From: Janibacter massiliensis
Lineage (GTDB): Bacteria; Actinomycetota; Actinomycetes; Actinomycetales; Dermatophilaceae
DNA: 64,000 nucleotides
Assembly (NCBI RefSeq): GCF_900289115.1
Contig: NZ_LT985196.1
Span: 1,825,752-1,889,751, forward strand
Reading direction: 5' to 3'
How positions within the stretch are numbered: position 1 is the stretch's first letter; every line of letters starts with the position of its first letter. A program made the position numbers and the translations under genes. Below, one piece after another: positions 46,425 through 56,644 of this stretch. The notes beneath the pieces were generated by a model. It had not been told where the DNA came from, did no database searches, and saw nothing but the letters and a program-made list of their open reading frames with translations.

Positions 46425-47474
46425 ATGACCGCGACCGGAACCGACCTGCGCCGAGGCCCCTTCCGAGAGGGCGACCGGGTCCAGCTCACCGACCCCAAGG
46501 GACGGCTGCACACGATCACCCTCACCCCGGGGAAGCAGTTCCACACCCACCGTGGTCACATCACCCACGACGAGCTCATCGGAGCGCCCGACGGGTCGAC
46601 GGTGACGAACACTGCCGGCGTCGAGTACCTCGCGCTCCGGCCCCTGCTCGCCGACTACGTGATGTCGATGCCGCGCGGCGCCGCCGTCGTCTACCCGAAG
46701 GACGCCGGGCAGATCGTCACCATGGGGGACGTCTTCCCCGGCGCGGTCGTCGTCGAGGCCGGTGTCGGGTCGGGGGCCCTCTCGATGTCGCTCCTGCGCG
46801 CCGTCGGCGACACCGGCACGGTGCACAGCTTCGAGCGCCGGGAGGACTTCGCGGCCATCGCCAAGGCCAACGCCCGGGCGTTCTTCGGCACCGACCACCC
46901 CGCGTGGACGGTCACCGTCGGCGACCTCGTCGAGGAGCTGCCCGCCGCGGTGGAGCCCGGGACCGTCGACCGCGTCGTGCTCGACATGCTCGCCCCGTGG
47001 GAGTGCCTCGACGTCGTCGCCGAGGCCCTCGTGCCGGGCGGCCTGCTCATCTGCTACGTCGCGACCGCCACCCAGCTGAGCAAGGTCGCCGAGGCGATGC
47101 GCGAGCACGGTGGGTACACGGAGCCGAGCGCATGGGAGTCGCTGGTGCGCGGCTGGCACCTCGAGGGCCTGGCCGTCCGCCCGCAGCATCGGATGCACGG
47201 CCACACGGGCTTCCTCATCACGACCCGCCGACTCGCCCCCGACACGGCACCGCCGCTGCGGAAGCGACGCCCGAGCAAGGGCGCCTACGGCGAGGACGCC
47301 GCCTCGTCCGGGGACGCCGCCGACACCGGTCCCGTCGAGCACCTGGGGCCCGTCACGGTCCCGGACGAGGACTGGACCCCCGAGGCGCTGGGGGAGCGGG
47401 TCGCCTCGGAGAAGAAGGTCCGCAGGCTGCGCCGCAGCATGGGGCTGCTCGAGGAAGCGGGCCATGACGCCTGA
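46425..47474 (+). CDS. trmI: tRNA (adenine-58-N1) methyltransferase TrmI
   Basis: Rossmann-fold methyltransferase (349 residues) forming m1A58 in tRNA. An N-terminal beta-domain ([24 protein letters not shown]) is followed by the SAM site [32 protein letters not shown] is the catalytic motif and [25 protein letters not shown] follows. The last 80 residues are a charged, likely flexible extension. It overlaps arc by 11 bases, a linkage kept in many actinobacteria. Confidence 0.95.
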   Translation: MTATGTDLRRGPFREGDRVQLTDPKGRLHTITLTPGKQFHTHRGHITHDELIGAPDGSTVTNTAGVEYLALRPLLADYVMSMPRGAAVVYPKDAGQIVTMGDVFPGAVVVEAGVGSGALSMSLLRAVGDTGTVHSFERREDFAAIAKANARAFFGTDHPAWTVTVGDLVEELPAAVEPGTVDRVVLDMLAPWECLDVVAEALVPGGLLICYVATATQLSKVAEAMREHGGYTEPSAWESLVRGWHLEGLAVRPQHRMHGHTGFLITTRRLAPDTAPPLRKRRPSKGAYGEDAASSGDAADTGPVEHLGPVTVPDEDWTPEALGERVASEKKVRRLRRSMGLLEEAGHDA

Positions 47475-49086
47475 GCAGGAAGCGGGCGGGGGAGGCATGA
47501 CCGCGCAGGAGCGCGCCGAGCTCGCGCGGGCGCGGTCCAACGCCCAGACCCTCGCGGCGCAGAACGAGCGACTCGTCCGCACGATCAAGGACGCGCGGGA
47601 GCAGATCACGACCCTGCGCGCCGAGGTCGAGCGGCTCGGGCAGCCCCCGTCGCCGTACGCCACCCTCACGCGCTGCCACGCGGACGGCACGGTCGACGTG
47701 CTCAACCACGGCCGGCGCATGAACGTCGCCGTGTCGCCCGAGGTCGAGCGCTCCGCGCTGGCGATCGGCGCGGACGTCCGGCTCAACGAGGCGATGAACG
47801 TCGTCAGCGTGCACCCGCCGGAGGACACCGGCGAGGTCGTCATGGTCACCGAGGTCGTCGACCCCGAGCGCGTCCTCGTCCGGGTGCGGCAGGACGAGGA
47901 ACGGGTGGTCCGCCTCGCCGGCGGCCTCGTGGGTCGCCTCCGCCCCGGAGACTCGGTGCGGATCGACACCAAGGCGGGCATCGCGCACGAGCCGATCGAC
48001 AAGGCCGAGGTGGCCGACCTCGTCCTCGAGGAGGTTCCGGACGTCTCCTACGACGACATCGGTGGGCTGTCCTCCCAGATCGAGGCGATCCGCGACGCCG
48101 TCGAGCTGCCGTGGCTGCACCCCGAGCTCTACGCCGAGCACGGGCTGAAGCCGCCGAAGGGTGTGCTCCTCTACGGTCCCCCGGGCAACGGGAAGACGAT
48201 GATCGCCAAGGCGGTGGCCGCCTCGCTCGCCCGCCGGGTGGCGCAGGACCGCGGCCGGGACGTCCCGACGGCGTACTTCCTCAACATCAAGGGCCCCGAG
48301 CTGCTCAACAAGTACGTCGGCGAGACCGAGCGTCACATCCGGCTCATCTTCGAGCGGGCCCGGTCGAAGGCCGGGGACGGCATGCCCGTCGTCGTCTTCT
48401 TCGACGAGATGGACAGCCTGTTCCGCACCCGCGGGTCGGGTGTCTCGAGCGACGTCGAGACGACGATCGTGCCGCAGCTGCTCGCCGAGATCGACGGCGT
48501 CGAGGGCCTCGAGAACGTCATCGTCATCGGGGCGACCAACCGCGAGGACATGATCGACCCGGCGATCCTCCGCCCCGGTCGGCTCGACGTGAAGATCCGG
48601 ATCGACCGCCCGGACGCCGACGGTGCCCGTGAGATCTTCGCGCGCTACCTCACCCCCGCGTTGCCGATCGCCGAGGAGGAGCGGGAGCGGCACGGGTCGG
48701 CCGAGGCGGCCGTCCGCGCGATGATCGACGCGGCGGTGGAGCGGATGTACGCACCCACCCCCGAGAACCGGTTCATCGAGATCACGTACGCCAGCGGGCG
48801 TCACGAGGTCCTCCACCTCGGTGACTTCGCCTCCGGCGCGATGATCCAGAACGTCGTCGACCGCGCGAAGAAGCGGGCGATCAAGGAACTGATCGCCAGC
48901 GGTCGGCGGGGGCTGCGCACCGAGCACCTCCTCGCCGGCGTGGCGGCGGAGCTCCTCGAGAACGAAGACCTGCCGAACACCTCCGACCCCGCGTCGTGGG
49001 CGCGGGTGAGCGGCCGACGGGGCGAGAAGGTCGTCGCGCTCCGGTCGCTCGTCGACCGGTCGGCCGGCGAGCCGGCGGTCGACTAG
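47464..49086 (+). CDS. arc: AAA ATPase ARC (Mpa family)
   Basis: Hexameric AAA unfoldase for pupylated proteins (540 residues). An N-terminal coiled coil (about 15-60) that captures Pup precedes OB domains (about 60-190). The AAA domain has Walker A GPPGNGKT (about 238-245) and Walker [10 protein letters not shown] (about 311), plus arginine-finger and sensor regions. The chain ends in [13 protein letters not shown]: the GQYL-type C-terminus used by Mpa to open the 20S proteasome is missing. No prcA/prcB lie in the cluster. It probably disassembles or extracts proteins without degrading them, or hands them to another protease. Confidence 0.95.
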   Translation: MTPEQEAGGGGMTAQERAELARARSNAQTLAAQNERLVRTIKDAREQITTLRAEVERLGQPPSPYATLTRCHADGTVDVLNHGRRMNVAVSPEVERSALAIGADVRLNEAMNVVSVHPPEDTGEVVMVTEVVDPERVLVRVRQDEERVVRLAGGLVGRLRPGDSVRIDTKAGIAHEPIDKAEVADLVLEEVPDVSYDDIGGLSSQIEAIRDAVELPWLHPELYAEHGLKPPKGVLLYGPPGNGKTMIAKAVAASLARRVAQDRGRDVPTAYFLNIKGPELLNKYVGETERHIRLIFERARSKAGDGMPVVVFFDEMDSLFRTRGSGVSSDVETTIVPQLLAEIDGVEGLENVIVIGATNREDMIDPAILRPGRLDVKIRIDRPDADGAREIFARYLTPALPIAEEERERHGSAEAAVRAMIDAAVERMYAPTPENRFIEITYASGRHEVLHLGDFASGAMIQNVVDRAKKRAIKELIASGRRGLRTEHLLAGVAAELLENEDLPNTSDPASWARVSGRRGEKVVALRSLVDRSAGEPAVD

Positions 49087-49568
49087 CCGGCCGCTCGGCG
49101 ACGAGCGAGCCGGGCGAGGGATGCGATCGCCCGCCACCCGAGCAGGAAGGCCCCGGCGACGAGGGTCGCGACGACGACGAAGGGCAGGGCGGTGCCCTGG
49201 CCGACGGCCTGGCGGACCGCCATCCCGCCGAAGACGGTCGAGAGCCAGACGGGGACGCCGTGCCAGGCTGCCGCGGGCCAGCGGCCGAGGGTGCCCAGGA
49301 CGAGCAACCAGCCGAGGCCCAGGCCCACGAGGAAGGGCCAGGCGGTCGTCAGTACCCCGGCGGCATCGATCCCCTCCGCGTGCGAGGACCGGCCGACGAC
49401 CGCGAAGACGACCACGAGCAGGACGTCGAGGACGAGCGCGAGGGTCTGGGAGCGCCCCCAGGTGAAGGACCACGATCCCGTCGTCCAGCGCGGGCCGAGG
49501 TCGTCGGCGTCGGGCGGGAGGTCCTCGAGGGAGCCGCCGAAGCGGGGGTCCGGACCGGGGGTGCTCAT
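49083..49568 (-). CDS. DUF3054 membrane protein
   Basis: A 161-residue protein with four membrane helices after a 38-residue acidic cytoplasmic start, matching DUF3054 ([29 protein letters not shown]). Its stop shares the CTAG of the arc stop on the other strand, a four-base convergent overlap. It is coupled to the upstream esterase gene by ATGA. It interrupts the arc-dop order found in other actinobacteria. Function unknown. Confidence 0.87.
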   Translation of the reverse strand: MSTPGPDPRFGGSLEDLPPDADDLGPRWTTGSWSFTWGRSQTLALVLDVLLVVVFAVVGRSSHAEGIDAAGVLTTAWPFLVGLGLGWLLVLGTLGRWPAAAWHGVPVWLSTVFGGMAVRQAVGQGTALPFVVVATLVAGAFLLGWRAIASLARLARRRAAG

Positions 49569-50611
49569 CCTCGCCGCCCTTCGCCGAGGGGACGCGAAGC
49601 GTGATCGGTGATCGGGACGGTCGGGAGCAGGTGGCGGGCGATCTCTCGGACGAGCTCCTCACGGGCGGCCCAGCCGTGGGCCGTGAGGCCCGGGAAGGAC
49701 GCGTACCCGTGCGGGGTGTTCGGGTAGGTGGTCGAGACGACCGGCACACCTGCGGCGCGCAGGGCGTCCGCGTAGGCGAGGCCGTCGTCCCGCAGCGGGT
49801 CGAGGTCCGCCGTCTGGACGAGCGCCGGCGGCAGGCCGTGCAGGTCCCCGAGGATCGGCGAGAGGAGGGGGTCGGCGCCGTCCTGGTCCGTCCCGAGGTA
49901 GCCCGCCCGGAACGCCGCGGTCATCGCGACGGTGAGGATCGGGTGCTCGGGTCCCTCCCCGAGAGCGACGATCTCGGGTCGCTCCCGCAGGTCGGTCGCC
50001 GGGTAGAGGAGGGCCTGGTGGCGCACGGCGAGGCCCTCGTCCCGCAGGTGCTGGGCCAGGACCGCCGCGATGTTCCCTCCGGCGCTGTCCCCGGCGAGAC
50101 CGATGCGGCTGGGGTCGATGCGCAGGGCCGCCGCCTCCGAGAGGAGCCACGTCGTTGCGTCCATGGTGTCGTGGACGGCCGTGGGGGCGAGGTGCTGCGG
50201 CGCCTTGCGGTAGTTCGGCATCGCGACGATCGCGCCGATCCGGGCCGCGAGGTGGGTGGCCAGCGGGTCGTACCCGCGCACGTGCCCCAGCGCGAAGCCG
50301 CCCCCGTGGACGAGGACGAGCAGCGGCACCGGGCCGACCCGCGCCGCGGTCGGGGTGTGGGTCCGCACGAGCATCCGGCCGCCGTCGCGGGCCGTGATCC
50401 ACGCGTCGGTCGAGGTCACGCTGCGGTCGATCGCGCCGGTGACGAGGGAGATGGGCCAGCGGGCGCGCGGCGGCGGCGCCTGGAGGCGGGCGAGGAGCCG
50501 CGGCGGGGTCTGGTCGACCGGCCGGCTCACCCAGCGGGACGCGACGGCGAGCACCGCGGTGCGGCGAGGAAGCGCGTCGGGTGCAAGGGGTCGGGCTCGA
50601 CGGGAGGTCAC
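49565..50611 (-). CDS. Alpha/beta hydrolase (acetyl esterase/HSL family)
   Basis: A 348-residue esterase of the hormone-sensitive-lipase family: oxyanion motif HGGGFALG, nucleophile elbow GLAGDSAGGN, acid Asp near DLDPLRDDGL and His in TPHGYASFPGL. The N-terminal cap helices (residues 1-60) are Arg/Pro-rich, and there is no signal peptide. It starts with GTG at 50611, divergent from dop over 41 bp. Confidence 0.91.
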   Translation of the reverse strand: MTSRRARPLAPDALPRRTAVLAVASRWVSRPVDQTPPRLLARLQAPPPRARWPISLVTGAIDRSVTSTDAWITARDGGRMLVRTHTPTAARVGPVPLLVLVHGGGFALGHVRGYDPLATHLAARIGAIVAMPNYRKAPQHLAPTAVHDTMDATTWLLSEAAALRIDPSRIGLAGDSAGGNIAAVLAQHLRDEGLAVRHQALLYPATDLRERPEIVALGEGPEHPILTVAMTAAFRAGYLGTDQDGADPLLSPILGDLHGLPPALVQTADLDPLRDDGLAYADALRAAGVPVVSTTYPNTPHGYASFPGLTAHGWAAREELVREIARHLLPTVPITDHASRPLGEGRRG

Positions 50612-50639
50612 GGACCGATTGTCCCGCGTCCGGCGCCCG

Positions 50640-50645
50640 TAGGGT
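50640..50645 (+). promoter_or_regulatory. -10 box for leaderless dop
   Basis: TAGGGT, spacer GAACCGT, then ATG at 50653. Confidence 0.55.
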
Positions 50646-50652
50646 GAACCGT

Positions 50653-52188
50653 ATGGCGGACGGCACGATGCGCGGCGGCGTGCGCCGCATCATGGGGATC
50701 GAGACCGAGTACGGGATATCGGTGCCCGGGGCGCCGATGGCGAACGCCATGACCGCCTCCGCCGCGGTCGTCCGCGCCTACGCGGCGCTGCCCGGGGTGA
50801 CGACGGCCCGGCCCCGGTGGGACTACGCCGACGAGAGCCCGCTCGACGACGCCCGGGGATTCACCCGTGATCGCGAACAGGCCCACCCCTCGCAGCTCAC
50901 GGACACGGAGGACCCGGGTGTGCCCAACCTCGTCCTCACCAACGGGGCGCGGCTCTACGTCGACCACGCCCATCCGGAGTACTCCTCGCCGGAGGTGCTC
51001 ACCCCGCGCGAGGGGATCGTGTGGGACCGGGCGGGCGAGGTCGTCATGGCACGCGCGGTCGACCGCCTCGCCGCGGCGCCACCGGGCATCAACCTCTACA
51101 AGAACAACACCGACGGCAAGGGCGCGTCCTACGGCACGCACGAGAACTTCCTCCTCGACCGTGCCGTCGAGTTCTCGGACGTCGTCGCCGCGCTCGTCCC
51201 CTTCCTCGTGACCCGGCAGGTGCTCTGCGGCACCGGACGGGTCGGCATCGGTCAGCGCTCCGACCGCCCGGGCTTCCAGCTCGGCCAGCGCAGCGACTTC
51301 ATGGAGTCCGTGGTCGCGCTCGAGACGACGCTCAACCGGCCGATCGTCAACACCCGCGACGAGCCCCACGCCGACCCGGACCGGTATCGCCGGCTGCACG
51401 TCATCATCGGGGACGCCACCCATGCCGACACGCCGACGCTGCTCGCGCTGGGGACGACCTCCCTCGTCCTGTCGATGCTCGAGCACGGCACCCTCGGGGA
51501 GCCGCTGCGGCTGGCCGACCCCGTGGCGGCGGTCCGCGCGGTGAGCCACGATCCGAGCCTGACGGCGACGGTCACGCTCGAGGACGGCAGGCGCCTGACG
51601 GCGCTGGACGTCCAGGAGGACTACCTCGCCCGGGTCCGCCGCCACCTCGGGACGGTCGCCGGGGGCGAGGTGGACACCGAGACCGCCGAGGTGGTCGGCA
51701 CGTGGGAACGGGTGCTCGCCGGGCTCCGGGGCGATCGGGAGTCCGTCGCCAGCGACGTCGAGTGGCTGGCGAAGCTCACCCTCCTGCAGGCCTACCGCGA
51801 CCGGGACGGCATGGCTTGGGACGACCCCCGACTGGCCGCCATCGACATCCAGTGGTCCGACGTCCGGCCCGACCGAGGGATCGCCCACCGGCTGCGCCGC
51901 CGGGGCGCTCTTCGCTGCCTGGCCACGCCCGAGGAGATCGCGGACGCCGTGACCCTGCCTCCGGGATCGACCCGGGCGTGGCTGCGGGGCGAGCTCGTCC
52001 GACGGTTCCCCGGGGACGTCGTCACCGCATCCTGGGACTCGGTCACCGTGGGCCGGGGGACCGGTGACGCCAGACAGCTGCGGAGGGTCGCACTGCCCGA
52101 GCCCGCTGCCTGCGGTCGGGCCGACATGGAGGCCGCGCTGGACGATGCCGACGATGCGCTGGACGCCGTCGGTGGCATGGTGTCCTGA
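50653..52188 (+). CDS. dop: Pup deamidase/depupylase Dop
   Basis: Glutamine-synthetase-fold enzyme (511 residues) that converts the C-terminal Gln of Pup to Glu and removes Pup from targets. Metal/ATP motif GIETEYGI is near residues 15-22. Further family segments are [36 protein letters not shown] and [19 protein letters not shown]. It is paralogous to PafA at 53755. It precedes pup by 25 bases, consistent with joint expression. Pup ends in Gln, so Dop is required for it to be activated. Confidence 0.96.
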   Translation: MADGTMRGGVRRIMGIETEYGISVPGAPMANAMTASAAVVRAYAALPGVTTARPRWDYADESPLDDARGFTRDREQAHPSQLTDTEDPGVPNLVLTNGARLYVDHAHPEYSSPEVLTPREGIVWDRAGEVVMARAVDRLAAAPPGINLYKNNTDGKGASYGTHENFLLDRAVEFSDVVAALVPFLVTRQVLCGTGRVGIGQRSDRPGFQLGQRSDFMESVVALETTLNRPIVNTRDEPHADPDRYRRLHVIIGDATHADTPTLLALGTTSLVLSMLEHGTLGEPLRLADPVAAVRAVSHDPSLTATVTLEDGRRLTALDVQEDYLARVRRHLGTVAGGEVDTETAEVVGTWERVLAGLRGDRESVASDVEWLAKLTLLQAYRDRDGMAWDDPRLAAIDIQWSDVRPDRGIAHRLRRRGALRCLATPEEIADAVTLPPGSTRAWLRGELVRRFPGDVVTASWDSVTVGRGTGDARQLRRVALPEPAACGRADMEAALDDADDALDAVGGMVS

Positions 52189-52213
52189 ACGTCCGCACCC
52201 CGAAGGAGCAGCG

Positions 52214-52414
52214 ATGGCAGGCCATGAGCACGTCCGATCCCACGGCGGTCCCGACGACGGCGGTGACGCCGGCCCGGACGAGGTCGGCGCAGCCCAGCAG
52301 CACGCCGCGACGCGGGGTGCCGATCTCGATGACGTCCTCGCCGAGATCGACGGGGTCCTCGAGACCAACGCCGAGGAGTTCGTGTCCGGCTTCGTCCAGA
52401 AGGGCGGTCAGTGA
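52214..52414 (+). CDS. pup: Prokaryotic ubiquitin-like protein Pup
   Basis: A 66-residue, largely disordered protein modifier. The conserved C-terminal helix and tail, [22 protein letters not shown] then VQKGGQ, are intact, including GGQ, which Dop must deamidate before PafA ligates it to lysines. The N-terminus is His/Gly/Asp-rich and unconserved. An AAGGAG site is six bases before the ATG. Its last seven bases overlap the 3' end of a convergent coiled-coil gene. Confidence 0.95.
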   Translation: MAGHEHVRSHGGPDDGGDAGPDEVGAAQQHAATRGADLDDVLAEIDGVLETNAEEFVSGFVQKGGQ

Positions 52415-53637
52415 CCCTGGGGCGGGTCCCCGCCGTCCGACCGGTCGTCTGACGGCTCGTCACCAGGCGAGGAGTCCGCGGCCTGCGGGTCCTCGCCCTG
52501 CGAGGGCTCGGCGTTCGCGGCCTCGTCCGGCGCGTCGTCCGGCGCGTCGTCCGGAGCCGGGACCTCCTCGCTGCCTCCGACCGCGCCCAGCAGCCCGCGC
52601 AGATGGGCCAGCTGAGAGCTCACCGCCTCCCGGCGCTCCGTGAGAGCGGCGATCTCCCGCTCACCGTCGCGCCGGATGCGCTCGACTCGGGCGCGGGCCT
52701 CCGACAGCAGCGTGTCCGCCTCCCGGCGGGCTCGCGCGAGGACCTCGTCGGCCCGGGTGCGGGCCCGCTCCGCGATCGTGTCGGCCTCGGCCTCCGTCGC
52801 CTCGATCCGGGCCTCGGCAGCGGCCTGCCGCTCGGCCTGGGTGGTGCGCTGCCCCTCGAGCTCGGCGAGCACCGCCTCGCGGCGCGCCGCCAGGTCCCGC
52901 TCGACCTCCCCGACGAGCTGGGCGGACCGCGCCACGGCCTCCTCGTGGCGAGCGGATGCCTCCTCCCGTCGGACCCTGGACTCCTGCTGGGCATGCTCGA
53001 GGATCGCCGCGGCCTCATCCTTGGCGCCCGCGACGAGCGCCGTCGCCTCGGCGCGAGCCTCCTCGGTGGTGCGGGTGCACTCCGCCTCGGTGCGTTCCCG
53101 CAGCCGGGTCGTCTGCTCGTGCGTGACGCGCCGCAGCTCCTCCGCCTCGTCCTGCGCCGTCGACCGCAGCGCGGCAGCCTCCTCCTCGGCGAGGGTGAGG
53201 ATCTGGCTGATCCGGGGGCCGAGGGTCGAGTAGTCGCCCTCGACGAGGACCCGCGGCGAGGCATGGGCCTCCGCGAGCTGGGTCGACGTCGAGGCAAGCT
53301 CGTCGCGGGTCGCGGCCAGCGCGCCCTCGAGCTCCCGCACCCGAGCCGTGAGCCGCGAGACCTCATCCTCCTTGAGCCTCAGGGTCTTGCGGTGGCGCTC
53401 GGCATCCCGCTCCCGCTGGTCGAGCTCCTTGGCCCGCTCGCGCAGCTCGCGCTCGCTCGACCGGCTCGAGCTGAGGCGTTCCTCGGCCTCGGCCCGCAGG
53501 CGAGCCGCCTCCGATCCCAGGCGTGCCGCCTCCTCGCGCGCCGTCTGGACCGCGCGCTCGAGATCGGCGTGCGCCTGGTCGACCTGGACCGGGTCGTAAC
53601 CACGCAGCACGACTCTGAAGGGGATCGGCGTGGTCAC
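52408..53637 (-). CDS. DivIVA-like coiled-coil protein
   Basis: A 409-residue protein beginning [26 protein letters not shown], a DivIVA/GpsB-like N-terminal membrane-targeting segment. About 320 residues of almost unbroken coiled coil follow (Ala/Glu/Arg-rich with heptads), then an acidic Pro/Asp/Ser tail. Such proteins shape polar growth or cell division scaffolds. The GTG at 53637 is chosen because DivIVA homology starts at once; a longer frame would be antisense to pafA. It lies between pup and pafA, where prcB-prcA usually are, on the opposite strand. Confidence 0.88.
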   Translation of the reverse strand: MTTPIPFRVVLRGYDPVQVDQAHADLERAVQTAREEAARLGSEAARLRAEAEERLSSSRSSERELRERAKELDQRERDAERHRKTLRLKEDEVSRLTARVRELEGALAATRDELASTSTQLAEAHASPRVLVEGDYSTLGPRISQILTLAEEEAAALRSTAQDEAEELRRVTHEQTTRLRERTEAECTRTTEEARAEATALVAGAKDEAAAILEHAQQESRVRREEASARHEEAVARSAQLVGEVERDLAARREAVLAELEGQRTTQAERQAAAEARIEATEAEADTIAERARTRADEVLARARREADTLLSEARARVERIRRDGEREIAALTERREAVSSQLAHLRGLLGAVGGSEEVPAPDDAPDDAPDEAANAEPSQGEDPQAADSSPGDEPSDDRSDGGDPPQGH

Positions 53638-53742
53638 GGGGCCTCCTCGGGGGCGACGGCGGGATGGTCGGGTCGATCCAACCAGCCATCCCTGAACCGC
53701 CGCTGGCCGAGGGCGCAAGGTGCTGCGCGACACCGGGCTCGT

Positions 53743-53748
53743 TAGCCT
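53743..53748 (+). promoter_or_regulatory. -10 box for leaderless pafA
   Basis: TAGCCT, six bases before the ATG at 53755. It fixes ATG over the in-frame GTG at 53749 and shows that pafA is transcribed apart from pup. Confidence 0.5.
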
Positions 53749-53754
53749 GTGGCG

Positions 53755-55164
53755 ATGACCGCGACCGGCGGGCTGACGCGCCGCATCTTCGGGATCGAGA
53801 CCGAGTTCGGCATCACGTGCTCGGACGATGGGCAGCGGACCCTTACCCCGGACGAGGTGGCCCGGCACCTGTTCCGGCCCGTGGTGCGCTTCGGGCGCTC
53901 GAGCAACGTCTTCCTCACCAACGGCGCGCGGCTCTACCTCGACGTCGGCTCCCACCCGGAGTACGCGACGGCCGAGTGCGACGACCCGCGCCAGGTCCTC
54001 GTCCAGGACCGTGCGGGGGAGGCGATCGTCGCGGACCTGGCCCGTCAGGCGCAGGCAGGCCTGAGGGAGGCCGGCGTCGCGGGGACGATCTACGTCTTCA
54101 AGAACAACGTCGACGCGAATGGCAACTCCTACGGCTGCCACGAGAACTACCTGGTCGGGCGGGAGACCGACTTCGCCGGGGCGGCGGACGCGCTCCTGCC
54201 GTTCCTCGTCACCCGGCAGCTCGTGTGCGGTGCCGGCCGGGTCGTGCGCGGACCGCGGGGGGCGACGTACGCCCTCAGCCAGCGGGCCGACCAGGTGTGG
54301 GAGGGCGTGAGCTCGGCGACGACGCGCTCGAGACCGATCATCAACACCCGGGACGAGCCGCACGCGGACCCCGAGCACCACCGGCGGCTGCACGTCATCG
54401 TCGGCGACTCGAACATGGCCGAGCCGACCACCTTGCTCAAGGTCGGGGCGTGCCACCTCGTGCTGCACATGATCGAGAGCGGCATCGAGATGCCGGAGCT
54501 CGCCCTGGCCAACCCCATCCGGGCCATCCGGGCGTTCAGCACCGACGCCACCGGTCGGACGACGGCCGAGCGGGCCGGTGGAGGCACGATCACCGCCCTC
54601 GACGTCCAGCGAGCGCTCTGCGAGCGGGCCACCGCCCACGCCGCGGAGCACGGCATGGACGACCCGACGACCGCGTCCGTCCTCGACCTGTGGACGCGGG
54701 CCGTGCGTGCCGTCGACGAGGACCGGCCGGAGCTCGTCGACACGGAGATCGACTGGGTCGTCAAACGGCGCCTCCTCGACACCTACGCCACCCGTCACGG
54801 GCTCGACCTCGACTCGCCGCGCATCGCCCAGCTCGATCTCGCCTACCACGACATCGACCCTGACCGCGGGGTCTTCCGGCTCCTGGAGCGGGCCGGGCGT
54901 GCCCGCCGGATCACCGACCCGGCCGAGATCGCCGACGCGACGACGATTCCCCCCCAGACGACGCGGGCGCGGCTGCGCGGGGACTTCGTCCGGGCCGCGA
55001 GAGAGCACGACCGCGACTTCACGGTCGACTGGGTCCACCTCAAGCTCAACGACGCCGGGCAGCGCACGGTCCTGTGCAAGGACCCGTTCCGGTCCCACGA
55101 CGACCGGGTCGACCGCCTCCTCGAGGAGGCCTCGCGGCCGGCGCCCCGGCCGCCCACGCCGTGA
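53755..55164 (+). CDS. pafA: Pup-protein ligase PafA
   Basis: Glutamine-synthetase-fold ligase (469 residues) that attaches Pup-Glu to substrate lysines with ATP. Metal/ATP motif GIETEFGI is near residues 12-19, with [39 protein letters not shown] and [19 protein letters not shown] following. The C-terminal domain [28 protein letters not shown] binds Pup. Own promoter; a hairpin follows the stop. The Asp-rich loop that distinguishes Dop is absent, as expected. Confidence 0.96.
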   Translation: MTATGGLTRRIFGIETEFGITCSDDGQRTLTPDEVARHLFRPVVRFGRSSNVFLTNGARLYLDVGSHPEYATAECDDPRQVLVQDRAGEAIVADLARQAQAGLREAGVAGTIYVFKNNVDANGNSYGCHENYLVGRETDFAGAADALLPFLVTRQLVCGAGRVVRGPRGATYALSQRADQVWEGVSSATTRSRPIINTRDEPHADPEHHRRLHVIVGDSNMAEPTTLLKVGACHLVLHMIESGIEMPELALANPIRAIRAFSTDATGRTTAERAGGGTITALDVQRALCERATAHAAEHGMDDPTTASVLDLWTRAVRAVDEDRPELVDTEIDWVVKRRLLDTYATRHGLDLDSPRIAQLDLAYHDIDPDRGVFRLLERAGRARRITDPAEIADATTIPPQTTRARLRGDFVRAAREHDRDFTVDWVHLKLNDAGQRTVLCKDPFRSHDDRVDRLLEEASRPAPRPPTP

Positions 55165-55170
55165 TCCGTC

Positions 55171-55194
55171 CTCAGCGACTGCCCAGTCGCTGAG
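55171..55194 (+). terminator. Hairpin terminator after pafA
   Basis: CTCAGCGACT and AGTCGCTGAG form a perfect 10-bp stem with a GCCC loop, six bases beyond the pafA stop. A TAGGGT box follows at once and may start the FKBP transcript. Confidence 0.65.
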
Positions 55195-55248
55195 GCTAGG
55201 GTGGACCGGTCCCGCCGAGCCCCCGGCTCCCCAGACCGAAGGAACCCC

Positions 55249-56205
55249 GTGCTCCGACCGCGCATCGCCGCCACCGTCCTCGCCCTCGCCCTCGGGCTCA
55301 CCGCCTGCGGATCCTCGGCGACCGATCAGGCGAACTCGAAGTCCGACCCGGACGGGGTCCTGGAGAAGGTCGAGGTCACGGGCGGCGACGACAAGACCGC
55401 CCCGACCTTCGACCTCAAGGAGAAGCCGCTCAAGGCCGACAAGGCGGTCTCGCGCGTGCTCACCGAGGGCGATGGTGCGGAGGTGACGAAGGGCGACCTG
55501 GTCACTCTCGACATCGCGATCGTCAACGGCAAGGACGGCAAGGTCGTCAACGAGTCCTACACCCAGGACCCGGCCACCCTCCCGCTCTTCTCCCCGTCCG
55601 TGCCGAAGGGCGTGCGTGACGTCCTCGTCGGCAAGAAGGTCGGCAGCCGGGTGATCACCGCGCTGCCGGGCAAGGACGTGTTCGGCCCGCAGGGGAACCC
55701 GCAGGTCGGCATGACCGCCGAGGACCCCGTCCTCATCGAGATGGACATCAAGAAGGCGACGACCCTCCTCACGAAGGCGGAGGGGAAGGCCGTGCCCGCC
55801 AAGAAGGGGCTCCCGACCGTCAAGGCCGACGGCAAGAAGCCCGCGACCATCACCATGCCCAAGGCGGCGCCGTCGAAGAAGCTCGTCGTCCAGGACCTCG
55901 TCACCGGCGATGGCCCTGCCGTGAAGAAGGGCGACACGGTCTACGTGCACTACACCGGTGCCCTGTACCGGAACGGCAAGGTGTTCGACTCCAGCCTCGA
56001 GCGAGGCGAGCCGTTCAACTTCACCGTCGGTCAGGGCGGTGTCATCAAGGCGTGGGACACCGGCCTCATCGGCAAGAAGGTCGGCAGCCGTGTGCTCATG
56101 GTCGTCCCGCCCAAGGACGGCTACGGATCGAAGGGCAACCCGCAGGGCGGGATCAAGGGCACCGACACCCTCGTGTTCGTCATCGACATCCTCGGCGTCG
56201 TCTGA
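55249..56205 (+). CDS. Two-domain FKBP-type peptidyl-prolyl isomerase lipoprotein
   Basis: A secreted lipoprotein (318 residues) with signal LRPRIAATVLALALGL and lipobox LTAC. Two FKBP-like domains follow. The first (about 70-180) is divergent and has lost aromatic pocket residues; the second (about 210-318) keeps VYVHYTGALYRNGKVFDSS and GVIKAWDTGLIGKKVGSRVLMVVPP. It likely folds exported proteins. GTG 55249 with a GAAGGAA site is preferred over GTG 55201. Position between pafA and pafB is conserved in actinobacteria. Confidence 0.92.
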   Translation: MLRPRIAATVLALALGLTACGSSATDQANSKSDPDGVLEKVEVTGGDDKTAPTFDLKEKPLKADKAVSRVLTEGDGAEVTKGDLVTLDIAIVNGKDGKVVNESYTQDPATLPLFSPSVPKGVRDVLVGKKVGSRVITALPGKDVFGPQGNPQVGMTAEDPVLIEMDIKKATTLLTKAEGKAVPAKKGLPTVKADGKKPATITMPKAAPSKKLVVQDLVTGDGPAVKKGDTVYVHYTGALYRNGKVFDSSLERGEPFNFTVGQGGVIKAWDTGLIGKKVGSRVLMVVPPKDGYGSKGNPQGGIKGTDTLVFVIDILGVV

Positions 56206-56243
56206 CCGCCGACCACCACGACCCCCTCACGACAGGAGCAGCG

Positions 56244-56627
56244 ATGCCGTTCGACCCCAGCACCACCAAGCCCGAGATCGACTTCCCCGGTGAGGCGCCG
56301 GACGACCTCGTCATCGAGGACATCACCGTCGGTGACGGCGCGGAGGCGACCGCGGGGTCGCGCATCAAGGCCCACTACGTCGGCGTCGCCCACTCGACCG
56401 GCGAGGAGTTCGACGCCTCGTGGAACCGCGGCGAGCCGCTCGCGTTCGTCGTCGGCGTCGGCCAGGTCATCCCGGGCTGGGACAAGGGCATCCTCGGCAT
56501 GCGCGAGGGAGGACGGCGCAAGCTCGTCATCCCCCCGCACCTGGGCTACGGCGACCGCGGGGCAGGCGCCGCCATCAAGCCGGGGGAGACGCTGATCTTC
56601 GTCGTCGACCTCGTCCGGGTCGGCTGA
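56244..56627 (+). CDS. Cytoplasmic FKBP-type peptidyl-prolyl isomerase
   Basis: A 127-residue single-domain FKBP with AHYVGVAHSTGEEFDASWNRGEPLAF, GQVIPGWDKGILGMREGGRRKLVIPPHLGYGD and ETLIFVVDLVRVG. The pocket residues (Tyr, Asp, Trp) are intact, so it should be active. There is no signal peptide, so it works inside the cell. AGGAG precedes the ATG; the gene lies 38 bases after the lipoprotein FKBP. Confidence 0.95.
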   Translation: MPFDPSTTKPEIDFPGEAPDDLVIEDITVGDGAEATAGSRIKAHYVGVAHSTGEEFDASWNRGEPLAFVVGVGQVIPGWDKGILGMREGGRRKLVIPPHLGYGDRGAGAAIKPGETLIFVVDLVRVG

Positions 56628-56644
56628 GCGACGCACCAGCGGCC

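Noticed and set aside
53638-55950. Upstream extension of the coiled-coil frame
   Set aside because: It is antisense to pafA and an FKBP gene; the DivIVA-like start at 53637 explains the true protein.
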